Assembly (NCBI RefSeq): GCF_900163965.1
Contig: NZ_FULE01000004.1
Span: 1 to 53,356, forward strand
Direction of reading: 5' to 3'
Source: Vibrio ruber DSM 16370
Lineage (GTDB): Bacteria > Pseudomonadota > Gammaproteobacteria > Enterobacterales > Vibrionaceae
DNA: 53,356 nucleotides
A program made the translations under genes and the position numbers. Below, in pieces: positions 44,927 to 53,122 of the stretch (the first letter of the stretch is position 1; each line of letters begins with the position of its first letter). The notes below the pieces were generated by a model that worked only from the letters and a program-made list of their open reading frames with translations, did no database searches and was not told the DNA's origin.

Positions 44927-45005
44927 AGAAAGACCAAGGATGACAAACCTGTCATCCCTGTACTTAAAAATCATTTAATATGAATGAGTTGCGCTTAGGT
45001 TGGGG

Positions 45006-46283
45006 TCACTGCACCTCTGAATTTTTCGGGTCTGTTTGCTGTAGAGTTGGCGGCGTTTTATCCGCTTCTCTCAATTTGTTTTGCTCTTCTGGCAGAGGGG
45101 GTGTTGTGGATGAGGATTGCTGTGACTTTAACAGAGCAACCAGCGTTTCTAGATTTTCCACATGTGTTTGTTCCTGAAGCAACTGTTCCTGTAGTGCTTG
45201 TTGTTGCTGATAGGCTTCTGTCAGCGCTGTTTGTAGCTTCTGGTTATTTTGTTGTTGTGCCGTGTTTTTGGCCTGCAAACTTTCTTGTTGTGTTTGCACC
45301 AACTGTTGGAGCGCTGCGACACTTTCCAGAATACGATTCGTTTGCTCTCTTAGCACTTGATCTCGGTAGTCTGAATTATCGATAGCTTGTGAAATAGCCA
45401 GTAATTTGTTTTCAATCTCAAGAACAGTCGGTTCAAATTGACCGTTTTCAATACTGCGTAATTGTTTCACCCTATGTGTAACTTGCTCTAGATGAGCGAT
45501 TTCAAACTGACCAAGGTGTGCTGCTTTTTCTATAGCTTCAATGTCTCTGGGATTAGACTGAGCGGTTGCTTCAACTAGTTGAATTTGATGACTGGCTTTA
45601 GCAAAGGTGATAGGAGCCACTTCGTTGAAATCTTCTTGTTTTAATAATGTGAGTTTTTTCTGTAATGGCTGGACATATTTGAGACGCATGACCTTGACTT
45701 CAAGGTTCCGAGACATGTTCAGAAAGTCTACTTGTTTTGTCTGTGCCTTTTCTAGCTTATCTTCAGCAACATATTCAAACAGATCATGATACATCCCGTT
45801 CACGCGTTGATATTCTCTGGCATCATAATGTTGTGCGTCGATCTTTGTTAAGTAATCCATTTCCGCAATTGCATCGGCAAGGAAATGATCCGCTTTTTCT
45901 TTGAAGGCTTTAAGCTGATTTAGCTGCTGCTCGATAGTGTCAATATACTGGTTGAATTTGTCTGCATAGGTTTGACTGGAGAAAATCGATACACTTTTGG
46001 TGGTTCTTGATGGATCGGCTTGAAGCTCTTGATATAACGTTTGAGCATCGTTCCATGCATCTTGTAGCTTTTTGTAATGAGATTCGGAGTAGATTTTGAA
46101 AGGTTCAACATCCGTGAGCGTTTTATCCCATTGCTGATAGGTAGTTTGAAGGTGAGTAAACAGTGCGTAAGACTGGGACTGTTCGTCGGTTGGATTATCC
46201 GATGATGTTTGATGCGGTGTACTCTGACAGCCCGCGATGCCAATCAGTAGGCATAAAACGACTGTGGATGTTATCGGTTTCAT
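45006..46283 (-). CDS. Coiled-coil lipoprotein
   Basis: A 425-residue protein with a lipoprotein signal (lipobox IAGC, Cys19). The rest is almost entirely charged and helical: coiled-coil segments throughout, especially about 310-390, rich in Gln, Leu and Glu (QQQQALQEQLLQEQTHVENLETL), and a disordered Pro/Thr/Ser tail. No enzymatic motif is seen. It may be a periplasmic spacer or scaffold, unlike any family I recognise. The ATG at 46283 has AAGGA 8 nt upstream. Long glutamine stretches are typical of simple repeat expansions. Downstream lies the repeat-flanked transposase. Confidence 0.78.
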   Translation of the reverse strand: MKPITSTVVLCLLIGIAGCQSTPHQTSSDNPTDEQSQSYALFTHLQTTYQQWDKTLTDVEPFKIYSESHYKKLQDAWNDAQTLYQELQADPSRTTKSVSIFSSQTYADKFNQYIDTIEQQLNQLKAFKEKADHFLADAIAEMDYLTKIDAQHYDAREYQRVNGMYHDLFEYVAEDKLEKAQTKQVDFLNMSRNLEVKVMRLKYVQPLQKKLTLLKQEDFNEVAPITFAKASHQIQLVEATAQSNPRDIEAIEKAAHLGQFEIAHLEQVTHRVKQLRSIENGQFEPTVLEIENKLLAISQAIDNSDYRDQVLREQTNRILESVAALQQLVQTQQESLQAKNTAQQQNNQKLQTALTEAYQQQQALQEQLLQEQTHVENLETLVALLKSQQSSSTTPPLPEEQNKLREADKTPPTLQQTDPKNSEVQ

Positions 46284-46557
46284 GTTGTTTATCCTTATGA
46301 TCAATCTATCTACTTAGCAATTTTTATGATTTGTTTTTATAGCATGGCTTGTTTTTATGATAAGTACCTTGCCATAACGTTATCTTTTATGCCAGTTAGT
46401 GATCATCATCGGAGAATAGGGAAGATGAGATTTGAAGAGACTTCACATGTGAGTTGTGAGTTGAGGGAAAATAAAGCGTGCTGCATATTAAACGCGATGA
46501 TGAGCAAATGGGTCGGTTAAAAAGGGGGTGTTCGTTATCTATAAATTTCAATAAAAC

Positions 46558-46596
46558 AAATGTCACCATTCTGATATAGAAATGGTGACATTTTAC
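46558..46596 (-). terminator. Terminator of the UPF0319-type gene
   Basis: AAATGTCACCATT / AATGGTGACATTT, 13-bp perfect stem with a 10-nt loop and T-runs on both strands. It lies about 60 nt after the minus-strand gene ending at 46653. The 370-bp gap 46284-46652 contains no gene I can support. Confidence 0.85.
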
Positions 46597-46652
46597 GGGA
46601 TAGATCAGATGTGTTCGTTATCGAACTGAACAATCTTTAAGTTATGAGCAAA

Positions 46653-47315
46653 TTACTGCTGATTGATAAATTGTTTAAAGCGAGCCCGGGTTTGCTTATC
46701 TGCTTGTTCGTACCAGTAATGCAACATGGTCTCTGCTGTCGATGCTGAAGCTTTGGTTTGATCAGATTTGATAGACCGAGCTGGGATGGTTTTGACCGGT
46801 AGACCCGACTGCGGTGCATATTCAGGAACGGATGCCACTTTGTCAGACTGATTGTAAACCGACATTTCCGTATAATAGTTGCGTCCGAATTGAATACCGT
46901 CTTTGAGTAGTTTATCCTGCGTGACTGGGATTTTTTGTCCGTCTTGATTCGTGAGTGACCATTGCATACTACTAATATGTTCCCGAGCTTCGCGCGAATT
47001 TCTATATTGAGGAACTTGGAGCGTCAGTTCTGCGTCTGCCGCATTAAATACAGCAACCGTTACATCACTTTCTACACCGATGTTGTCTTTACCTTCCTGA
47101 AAAAAAGGCTCATAACGAAAGACAATTTGTTGTAGTCCGTCTTCCAGTTGTAGTTTTCTTTGTGAACTGAAAAAACCATCACTTGATATATCTGCTTTAC
47201 CGCCATTAGCAACCAGAATATTAACAGATTCAGGGAGATCGATTGTGACCGATGCCATGGCCGAGCCACTTAATAAAATCATGCTGGTGAATGATAGGGC
47301 TTTGGATATATTCAC
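46653..47315 (-). CDS. UPF0319/DUF2057 (YccT-like) exported protein
   Basis: A 220-residue protein with a signal peptide (SFTSMILLSGSAMA) and the family plan VTIDLPESVNILVANG, QIVFRYEPFF, SDVTVAVFNAADAELTLQVPQYRNSREAREH, and a C-terminal helical part MLHYWYEQADKQTRARFKQFI. E. coli YccT (CsgI) of this family dampens curli formation; the biochemical function of the group is unclear, and no curli genes are nearby. Its length fits UPF0319 proteins. It has its own terminator. Start region lacks a clear Shine-Dalgarno. Confidence 0.85.
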   Translation of the reverse strand: MNISKALSFTSMILLSGSAMASVTIDLPESVNILVANGGKADISSDGFFSSQRKLQLEDGLQQIVFRYEPFFQEGKDNIGVESDVTVAVFNAADAELTLQVPQYRNSREAREHISSMQWSLTNQDGQKIPVTQDKLLKDGIQFGRNYYTEMSVYNQSDKVASVPEYAPQSGLPVKTIPARSIKSDQTKASASTAETMLHYWYEQADKQTRARFKQFINQQ

Positions 47316-47452
47316 TTAAATTATCCTTTTTTATCAAATATTTAATTTGACTAAAGATGCATGGTTCTTACCTGAATTACAAGTGACAAATTGAATAATT
47401 TAGCCTGTTATCATCTCTGAGCCGTCTGTCCATGGAACAGAAGAGAAGAATA

Positions 47453-47498
47453 AGGTGCCTGTCCTTGTAACCCAACCCATAATAAAGTGTCTGTCCTC
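47453..47498 (-). repeat. Two GGACAG motif copies
   Basis: AAGGTGCCTGTCCTTGTAA (47452-47470) and AAAGTGTCTGTCCTCGTAA (47484-47502), minus orientation, in the gap between divergent genes. Confidence 0.75.
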
Positions 47499-47582
47499 GT
47501 AATAGTTTCCGACCTGACTCTGACACTTTCGGGTTAAAATTGGTTATGATTCGATAACTTATTTAGATGAAGTGAAGATGTG

Positions 47583-48047
47583 ATGCGTTATTTTTATTTG
47601 CTATCTTGCTGTTTATTCAGTGGATTTTCGGTAGCAGCTCAAGCTGCTGAAAATGTGTCTTTATTGCGGGGGAAGTGGGATTGCACGGCTTCTCTGCGTC
47701 AGCCTTTGTATCAGTTAAATTTAACGACTCAGGAACATTATCTTGCGTCCCATAAATATGTGACTAAGGGAACACTGATTGCTCGTTTACCGGGGCAGCC
47801 TATCGAAGTGTCGTACTCTGTTGTCGGGAATGGTAGTTGGCAAGTGGAAGGAGATAAGCTGATCCTTGAGGCAAAGGAGCTGAAGGTTGAAAATCTCACG
47901 CATCCCGAGTGGGAAGCGATGCTGAATCTTAAACAATATATTCCCAAACATGCGGGAGGGACATTGGATATTGTCCGTCTAGATCAACAACGTTTATCGT
48001 TAAAAGCCAAAAACTTACCCGATAATATTCAATGTCACCGAGGGTAA
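47583..48047 (+). CDS. Exported protein of unknown function
   Basis: A 154-residue protein with a signal peptide (MRYFYLLSCCLFSGFSVAAQA). The mature part (about 132 residues) appears to be all-beta and contains two cysteines (about 34 and 151) that could join the ends (KWDCTASL; NIQCHRG). The pattern GKWDCTA...LIARLPGQP...GNGSWQVEGDKL resembles small lipocalin- or META-like barrels, but I cannot assign a family. GTG one codon earlier is an alternative start. A strong hairpin follows the stop codon. Confidence 0.75.
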   Translation: MRYFYLLSCCLFSGFSVAAQAAENVSLLRGKWDCTASLRQPLYQLNLTTQEHYLASHKYVTKGTLIARLPGQPIEVSYSVVGNGSWQVEGDKLILEAKELKVENLTHPEWEAMLNLKQYIPKHAGGTLDIVRLDQQRLSLKAKNLPDNIQCHRG

Positions 48048-48071
48048 ACGGGTGGCTTCGGCTATGGTTGA

Positions 48072-48108
48072 AAGATTTCGGGACATCAAATATGTGTCCC
48101 GAAATCTT
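48072..48108. terminator. Bidirectional terminator
   Basis: A 14-bp perfect stem (AAGATTTCGGGACA / TGTCCCGAAATCTT) with a 9-nt loop, between convergent genes. Confidence 0.85.
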
Positions 48109-48115
48109 GCGTCAC

Positions 48116-49414
48116 TTATGGGCGAGAATACACCTGTTGTCCATTCACATAGGTCTGACGGATCACACGTTCATCAGCCAGCATAATTAGAGCAAATAAT
48201 TTTTCTTCCAAGGTTTTTGCTTGCGCCATGCGCTGTTTGAGCATTGGTGGTATGCCATTGACATCAAGTTCAATAAAGTCAGCTTCCGTACCGGGGTTTA
48301 AATTACCGATTTGGTCTTCCAACTGCATTGCAACAGCAGCTCCTTGTGTACATAGATATAATGATTCAAAAGGATTGAGGTTTTGATGTTGTAATTGCAG
48401 AATTTTGTAAGCCTCAGCTTGATTCACCAGTAGATTGAGACTGGTTCCGCCCCCGACATCACTGGCAATCGCCACCGGTATCCCATGTTCTTTGACAGTA
48501 AAATAGGGGAATAACCCACTGCCGATGAATAGGTTTGACGTCGGGCAGAAAATGACGCTGCTATGGTTGCTGGCCAGTGTTTGATATTCTCTTGGTTCAA
48601 GGTGGATCCCATGTCCGAACAATGCTCTGTCACGTACTAATCCATACCGCTCATAAACATTCAAATAGTCTTTGGCATCTGGGAATAGACTTTTTACCCA
48701 GTTAATTTCGTCCGTGTTTTCGCTCAAGTGAGTCTGAATAAAGGCATCTGGGTACTCTTGGGCCAACTGTCCTGCTAATGCCAGTTGCTCCGGTGTGCTT
48801 GTCGGTGCAAATCGAGGCGTAATTGCATACAGTGCCCGTTCATGATGATGCCATTTTTCCAGCAAATCTTTACTCTCTCGATAACCCGAATCTGCGGTGT
48901 CACGCAGGTTATCGGGACTATGACGATCCATTAAGACTTTGCCACAGATCATTCGGGCCTGATAAGTTGCCGCTGCGGTAAAGAAAGCATCGACAGACTG
49001 TGGATGGACGGTGGCGAAGACACTGGCGGTTGTTGTGCCGTGCGCAAAAAGTTGTCGGAGAAAAGCGTCAGCTTGCAGCGCTGCATAGGATGAGTCTGCA
49101 TACTTTGTTTCGACTGGGAATGTATAGTCATTGAGCCATTCCAACAGTTGACGACCATAGCTGGCGATCATTTCCATTTGAGGGTAGTGGACATGACTGT
49201 CAATCATGCCCGGTATCAATAACCCCGAATGTGTTTCTATCTGTTCCTGTGCAATATGATGGTGCTGAAAAAAAATGTCGGCATCGAGTAAATCAATGAT
49301 TTTTCCTTGTTCTATAACGAGAATACCATCATTCAGATATTGGTAGTTTTGTTCAGGACTGTCTGTCCTTTTGGGGAAGTGTAAAATCTCACCCCGATGA
49401 AATGTCTTTTGCAT
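48116..49414 (-). CDS. guaD: Guanine deaminase
   Basis: A 432-residue amidohydrolase-superfamily enzyme that deaminates guanine to xanthine in the cytoplasm. Family signatures are PGMIDSHVHYPQ (zinc-binding HxH), the guanine-deaminase motif GKVLMDRHSPDNLRDTA, FIQTHLSENTDEINW, GHGIHLEPREY and IASDVGGGTSLNLL with the zinc-binding Asp. The length is as expected (about 435). A GGACAGACAG copy of the dispersed motif falls in its 5' part (codons for KRTDSP), in a loop before the enzyme core where variation would be tolerated. No other purine-catabolism genes are adjacent. Confidence 0.95.
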   Translation of the reverse strand: MQKTFHRGEILHFPKRTDSPEQNYQYLNDGILVIEQGKIIDLLDADIFFQHHHIAQEQIETHSGLLIPGMIDSHVHYPQMEMIASYGRQLLEWLNDYTFPVETKYADSSYAALQADAFLRQLFAHGTTTASVFATVHPQSVDAFFTAAATYQARMICGKVLMDRHSPDNLRDTADSGYRESKDLLEKWHHHERALYAITPRFAPTSTPEQLALAGQLAQEYPDAFIQTHLSENTDEINWVKSLFPDAKDYLNVYERYGLVRDRALFGHGIHLEPREYQTLASNHSSVIFCPTSNLFIGSGLFPYFTVKEHGIPVAIASDVGGGTSLNLLVNQAEAYKILQLQHQNLNPFESLYLCTQGAAVAMQLEDQIGNLNPGTEADFIELDVNGIPPMLKQRMAQAKTLEEKLFALIMLADERVIRQTYVNGQQVYSRP

Positions 49415-49494
49415 ACTTGACTCTTAAATCTCACGATAAATTGAACAGGTGTAGGGCGAGAGCCGTAATAGAATATGAGAATGCTTTTGTTTCG

Positions 49495-49914
49495 TCACAT
49501 GAAAATGCGCATCGGTTTTGGGAAAAAACGCCTGATTAAAGGCATTTTCACCATAGGATGCAGCATCAAATGAGAGGCATCGTGATTGAATAATAACGTG
49601 ACCGTTTCACAATCAATACGATCCTCGGCATTGATTATGGCTGATACAAGTGGTCTTTCGATCTGATAGCTATGGGTGGCAGATATACCGGAGCTGGTAT
49701 CGGAAATATGGCAACTGAATGTACTCATTTTTTTGATCAAACTCCATGTGCAGGTGACTGATTTTTTTTGCTGCTCTGTGGCCGCACTCATCAGCTCATC
49801 GCTGCAATTATTTTTTGATGGTATCTGCTCCAAGACCGGTTTTGCCGATTCCGATTGTTGGTTTGCACAAATAAAGAAAGCCGAATTTTTCAGATAGCTA
49901 TGATTGTAATACAA
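49495..49914 (-). CDS. Doubtful hypothetical protein
   Basis: An open frame of up to 139 residues with only a TTG start and no Shine-Dalgarno. It contains five cysteines with spacing CTWSLIKKMSTFSCHISD, and a tail FNHDASHLMLHPM. It may be a remnant of a small secreted cysteine protein, or not a gene. An internal ATG near 49770 would give a much shorter product. Nothing in it matches a family that I know. Confidence 0.3.
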   Translation of the reverse strand: MYYNHSYLKNSAFFICANQQSESAKPVLEQIPSKNNCSDELMSAATEQQKKSVTCTWSLIKKMSTFSCHISDTSSGISATHSYQIERPLVSAIINAEDRIDCETVTLLFNHDASHLMLHPMVKMPLIRRFFPKPMRIFM

Positions 49915-49975
49915 AAGGTTGTGCAGTACAGCTTCTGATACCAGTTCGATTTTCCCCTGTTCTTACATCCAGTAC

Positions 49976-50042
49976 AAGTGTCTGTCCCTGCAAATACATT
50001 CTACAAGTGTGTGTCCCTATAAATTTGTGTCCCTATAAATTC
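49976..50042 (-). repeat. Three GGACA motif copies before the chemoreceptor gene
   Basis: GTGTCTGTCC (49978-49987), GTGTGTGTCC (50007-50016) and TTGTGTCC (50025-50032), minus orientation, each followed by CTGCAA or CTATAA. The rest of 49915-50282 contains no gene I can support. Confidence 0.75.
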
Positions 50043-50282
50043 CAATCGTTTTGAATAAGAGACTATTTTTATATTTTCGAGTGATATTAGTGATTGTTTT
50101 TTCAGGCTTTAAGTATCAGTGTTAGCCTGTTTTGTGGTCTATTATCAAAAAAATCTGAGCAATTACGCAGTAGCCCTATACACTTAAATTAAATAAGTGA
50201 GTTATGACGTAATTGTACAGCATGTGTATGAATACGTCTGATTGATGAATATATAAACATTTACAGTTGGCCGAGTTTTATT

Positions 50283-51980
50283 ATGCAATGGATAAAAAAT
50301 CAGTCGATTACTGCCAAGATGGTCTTTCTTGTTGGTACGATGCTAGTATTGACCATTATTCTTTCTTCTTTCAGCCTATTCAAGATGAACCGAGTTGCTG
50401 AAGAGGTTAAAGGGATTGCCCATGAACATATCCCTTTAATTCAACTCGTCAGTGATGCCACGGTGAAACAGTTACAAAGTGCGTTAATTGTTGAGAAAGC
50501 CTTGCGGGCTGCTGATTTTACTGCCGATCTTGATGCAGAAGAGTTAAAACAACTCCAACAAAATTTTAGCCTCGTTTCACAGAAATTTGATCAGGAAGTG
50601 CATCAGGCACAATCTAATCTAGAAGGGATGTTGCAATATCATAAGAATGAGAAGCTTGAGAAGGAGCAACGGTTATTGCAGCATTTGAATGCCGTTATTG
50701 AGCATCACCAGAGTTATGAACATTCCGCAGCAGAGATTCTTCAGGCGATTGCTGATCGTAAAAATGGTCAGGTATTATCTGAAAAAGCGCAGCAATTGGA
50801 GGTGCAGCAAACGGCTCAGAACCGACAGCTTGGCGCGCTTTTAACCGAAGTGGAGAAACTCACCGAATCATCGTTAATGCAAACGGAGCTCGAAGAGCAA
50901 CAGGCAATATGGGGGATGATTTTATTGGTAGCGATTGCACTGTTGGTCGGCTTATTGATTGGTTTCTTTATTAGTCGTCAATTAGTTCATTCTTTGTCTT
51001 ATGCCTGTACAATTGCTGAGCAGATGGCGCAAGGGAATTTTGATCTGGATATTCAGGTGGATCGTCGTGACGAAGTCGGGCGCTTATTGAATGCGATGCA
51101 GACAATGTCAGATTCATTAGGCAAGATTGTGTCATCCGTTATGAGTAGTAGCTATTCGATTGCAACCGCGGTGGTCGAGTTGTCAACCGTTGCCAGTAGC
51201 AATCGGCAATCAGTTGATGCCCAGCAACAGAATACAGAGCAGGTTGCCAGTGCCATGACTGAAATGGCTGCGACAATCACGGAGGTTGCCGCCAATGCCG
51301 AAGAAGCGTCGTCCTCCAGTCAGCGAGCAGAAACCTATGTGAAAGATGGATGCCGGATGATTGAAAAAAACCGTCATCTTGCGGAGGAGTTGGTCAGGAG
51401 CGCTGAAAACTCACAGGCATTGATCACTAACTTACAATCAGGGACGACAAAAATTCAGAATTTTGTGTCTGTGGTGAACGCCATTGCAGAACAGACAAAC
51501 TTACTGGCTTTGAATGCATCGATTGAAGCGGCAAGGGCCGGTGAGCAGGGAAGAGGTTTTGCTGTCGTTGCCGATGAAGTCCGGGTGTTGGCTTCACGCA
51601 GTCAGAAAGCAACGCAAGAAATCGACTCATTAATTGAATCACTGGTGGATAATACCGATTCTGCGGTCAGTGCCATTCAGGTTAGCAGTGAGCAAATCGG
51701 GCAGTCTTCAATATTGATTCAGGATATTAAACAACAAATGAACCTCATTGATCAGGCGCTCGTAGAATTGAATGAATCCAATGTCCAGATTGCGACAGCA
51801 AGTGAACAACAATCGGTTGCGGCAGAGCAGATCAGCCGTAGCATGGTGCATATCAGAGACTCAGGACAATCGGTACTGATGAGCACCGATGAAACAAAAC
51901 GGGCCGGTGAAGATCTATCGATACAGGCATCTGATTTACGTCATTTGATGTCCCAGTTTCAAGTTAAGTCATCAGGATAA
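50283..51980 (+). CDS. Methyl-accepting chemotaxis protein, membrane type
   Basis: A 565-residue chemoreceptor. A membrane segment at about 10-32 is followed by a periplasmic four-helix bundle (about 33-208, no PAS-like signature), a second segment at about 209-231, HAMP (about 232-285) and the cytoplasmic signalling domain. The CheA/CheW tip [21 protein letters not shown] is near 402-422. The end lacks a CheR-binding NWxxF pentapeptide. The ligand is unknown. The substrate-binding protein encoded 64 bp downstream may present it. TTATGC precedes the ATG; a weak ribosome site is seen. Confidence 0.93.
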   Translation: MQWIKNQSITAKMVFLVGTMLVLTIILSSFSLFKMNRVAEEVKGIAHEHIPLIQLVSDATVKQLQSALIVEKALRAADFTADLDAEELKQLQQNFSLVSQKFDQEVHQAQSNLEGMLQYHKNEKLEKEQRLLQHLNAVIEHHQSYEHSAAEILQAIADRKNGQVLSEKAQQLEVQQTAQNRQLGALLTEVEKLTESSLMQTELEEQQAIWGMILLVAIALLVGLLIGFFISRQLVHSLSYACTIAEQMAQGNFDLDIQVDRRDEVGRLLNAMQTMSDSLGKIVSSVMSSSYSIATAVVELSTVASSNRQSVDAQQQNTEQVASAMTEMAATITEVAANAEEASSSSQRAETYVKDGCRMIEKNRHLAEELVRSAENSQALITNLQSGTTKIQNFVSVVNAIAEQTNLLALNASIEAARAGEQGRGFAVVADEVRVLASRSQKATQEIDSLIESLVDNTDSAVSAIQVSSEQIGQSSILIQDIKQQMNLIDQALVELNESNVQIATASEQQSVAAEQISRSMVHIRDSGQSVLMSTDETKRAGEDLSIQASDLRHLMSQFQVKSSG

Positions 51981-52044
51981 ATTGCAGGCATCATGAATGG
52001 CTCCTGAACCTGAATCCAGGGGGAGGAATATGGACAATGGATAG

Positions 52045-53061
52045 ATGAACACTCGTTTTACTTTTCTCAGATGGGTTGGGTTGCTGATCATATTGATAGC
52101 AGGTTTTTCTGTGTTTTTATTTTGGGTACATAGAGAGCAAGCAATGTTGATGCAAACGCCTAAAGAACATATCTATATTGCTGTTTCTCAGACACCGTTA
52201 TCCTCACCATTTCTGATTGCAAGGCAGTTAGACATATTTGCCAAACATGGGTTAGATGTCGTGATCGTCCCTTGTTATGGCGGTGTTGCCTGTATCCGTA
52301 AGCTTTTTTCAGGCGTGGTAGACTATGCTACGGCCTCTGAATCCGTCGTTATGTTTGAGAGTTTTAAACGTAAAGACTTTATGGTTTTGAGCAGTTTTGT
52401 GCAGTCGGACAATGACTTAAAACTGTTGTCATTACAACGGACTGGCGTTCGTCAAATGAGTGACTTAGTCGGTAGAACTGTGGGGGTGGTTAAAGCTAGT
52501 TCTTCAGAATTTTATCTGGATGCATTGTTGTTAGTACATAATCTTACCAGTGATCAGATTAAAAAAGTGTATTTAACACCGCAAGCACTGACCAGCGCGT
52601 TACTTGATGGGCAGGTGGATGCGATATCGGTATGGGAACCCTATGGTTATCAGGTTGCATCACAATCGGGAACACCTTTGGTCGATTTAAGTCTGAACGG
52701 TGTATATCAACTCTCATTCAATCTTTTGATGATGCACTCATCTTATCTGCAAAAAAAAGAGACACATCGACGTTTGTTGCAAGCACTGGCAGAGACGATC
52801 AATTGGATGCATCAACATCCTGAATCGTCCCGAAGTATTGTCGGTAAGGCTCTGAATATTGATAAAATTCAGTTGCAAAGTTCTTGGAAAGATTATGTGT
52901 TCCGGCTGTCGTTAGGTAATGCATTGTTGTCTAATTTGCAGTTGCAGGCTCGTTGGGCCATCGATACCGGTATCGTGAATAGCTCGTTACCGGATTACCG
53001 CAAAATGCTTGCTTCAGATACGTTAGAACGGTTAAGGAATCAGCAAGGTGTCTTACCATGA
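52045..53061 (+). CDS. Membrane-anchored NMT1/SsuA-like substrate-binding protein
   Basis: A 338-residue protein of the NMT1/THI5/SsuA-TauA group of binding proteins for nitrate-, sulfonate- or pyrimidine-like ligands. An uncleaved N-terminal helix (about 7-28) seems to anchor it in the inner membrane, instead of a signal peptide. Family regions are IYIAVSQTPLSSPFLIARQLDIFAKHGLDVVIVP, GVVDYATASES, VGVVKASSSEFYLDALL and GQVDAISVWEPYGY. Genes for an ABC ATPase or permease are absent; the upstream gene is a chemoreceptor. The strong Shine-Dalgarno (GGGGGAGG) actually serves an ATG at 52030 that meets TAG immediately before this start. The end overlaps the following truncated gene by ATGA. Confidence 0.85.
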   Translation: MNTRFTFLRWVGLLIILIAGFSVFLFWVHREQAMLMQTPKEHIYIAVSQTPLSSPFLIARQLDIFAKHGLDVVIVPCYGGVACIRKLFSGVVDYATASESVVMFESFKRKDFMVLSSFVQSDNDLKLLSLQRTGVRQMSDLVGRTVGVVKASSSEFYLDALLLVHNLTSDQIKKVYLTPQALTSALLDGQVDAISVWEPYGYQVASQSGTPLVDLSLNGVYQLSFNLLMMHSSYLQKKETHRRLLQALAETINWMHQHPESSRSIVGKALNIDKIQLQSSWKDYVFRLSLGNALLSNLQLQARWAIDTGIVNSSLPDYRKMLASDTLERLRNQQGVLP

Positions 53062-53122
53062 TCCGTTCAATCTCCCGAAAACTCCTGTTGCTATTAATCA
53101 CGACTTTACTCCTGTTTGGATT
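53058..53122 (+). pseudogene. Start of a membrane protein gene cut by an insertion sequence
   Basis: A frame starting with the ATGA overlap after the binding-protein gene encodes MIRSISRKLLLLLITTLLLFGF, clearly an N-terminal membrane segment. After about 22 codons the sequence becomes the end of an IS3-type element, and the frame stops at TAG 53157-53159. Only the first membrane helix is left in the window. By context the gene may have been a sensor kinase or diguanylate cyclase using the binding protein as its sensor, but this is speculation. Confidence 0.75.

Noticed and set aside
46326..46520. A plus-strand 64-codon frame upstream of the coiled-coil lipoprotein
   Set aside because: No Shine-Dalgarno, unusual composition and no domain; probably leader or spacer DNA.
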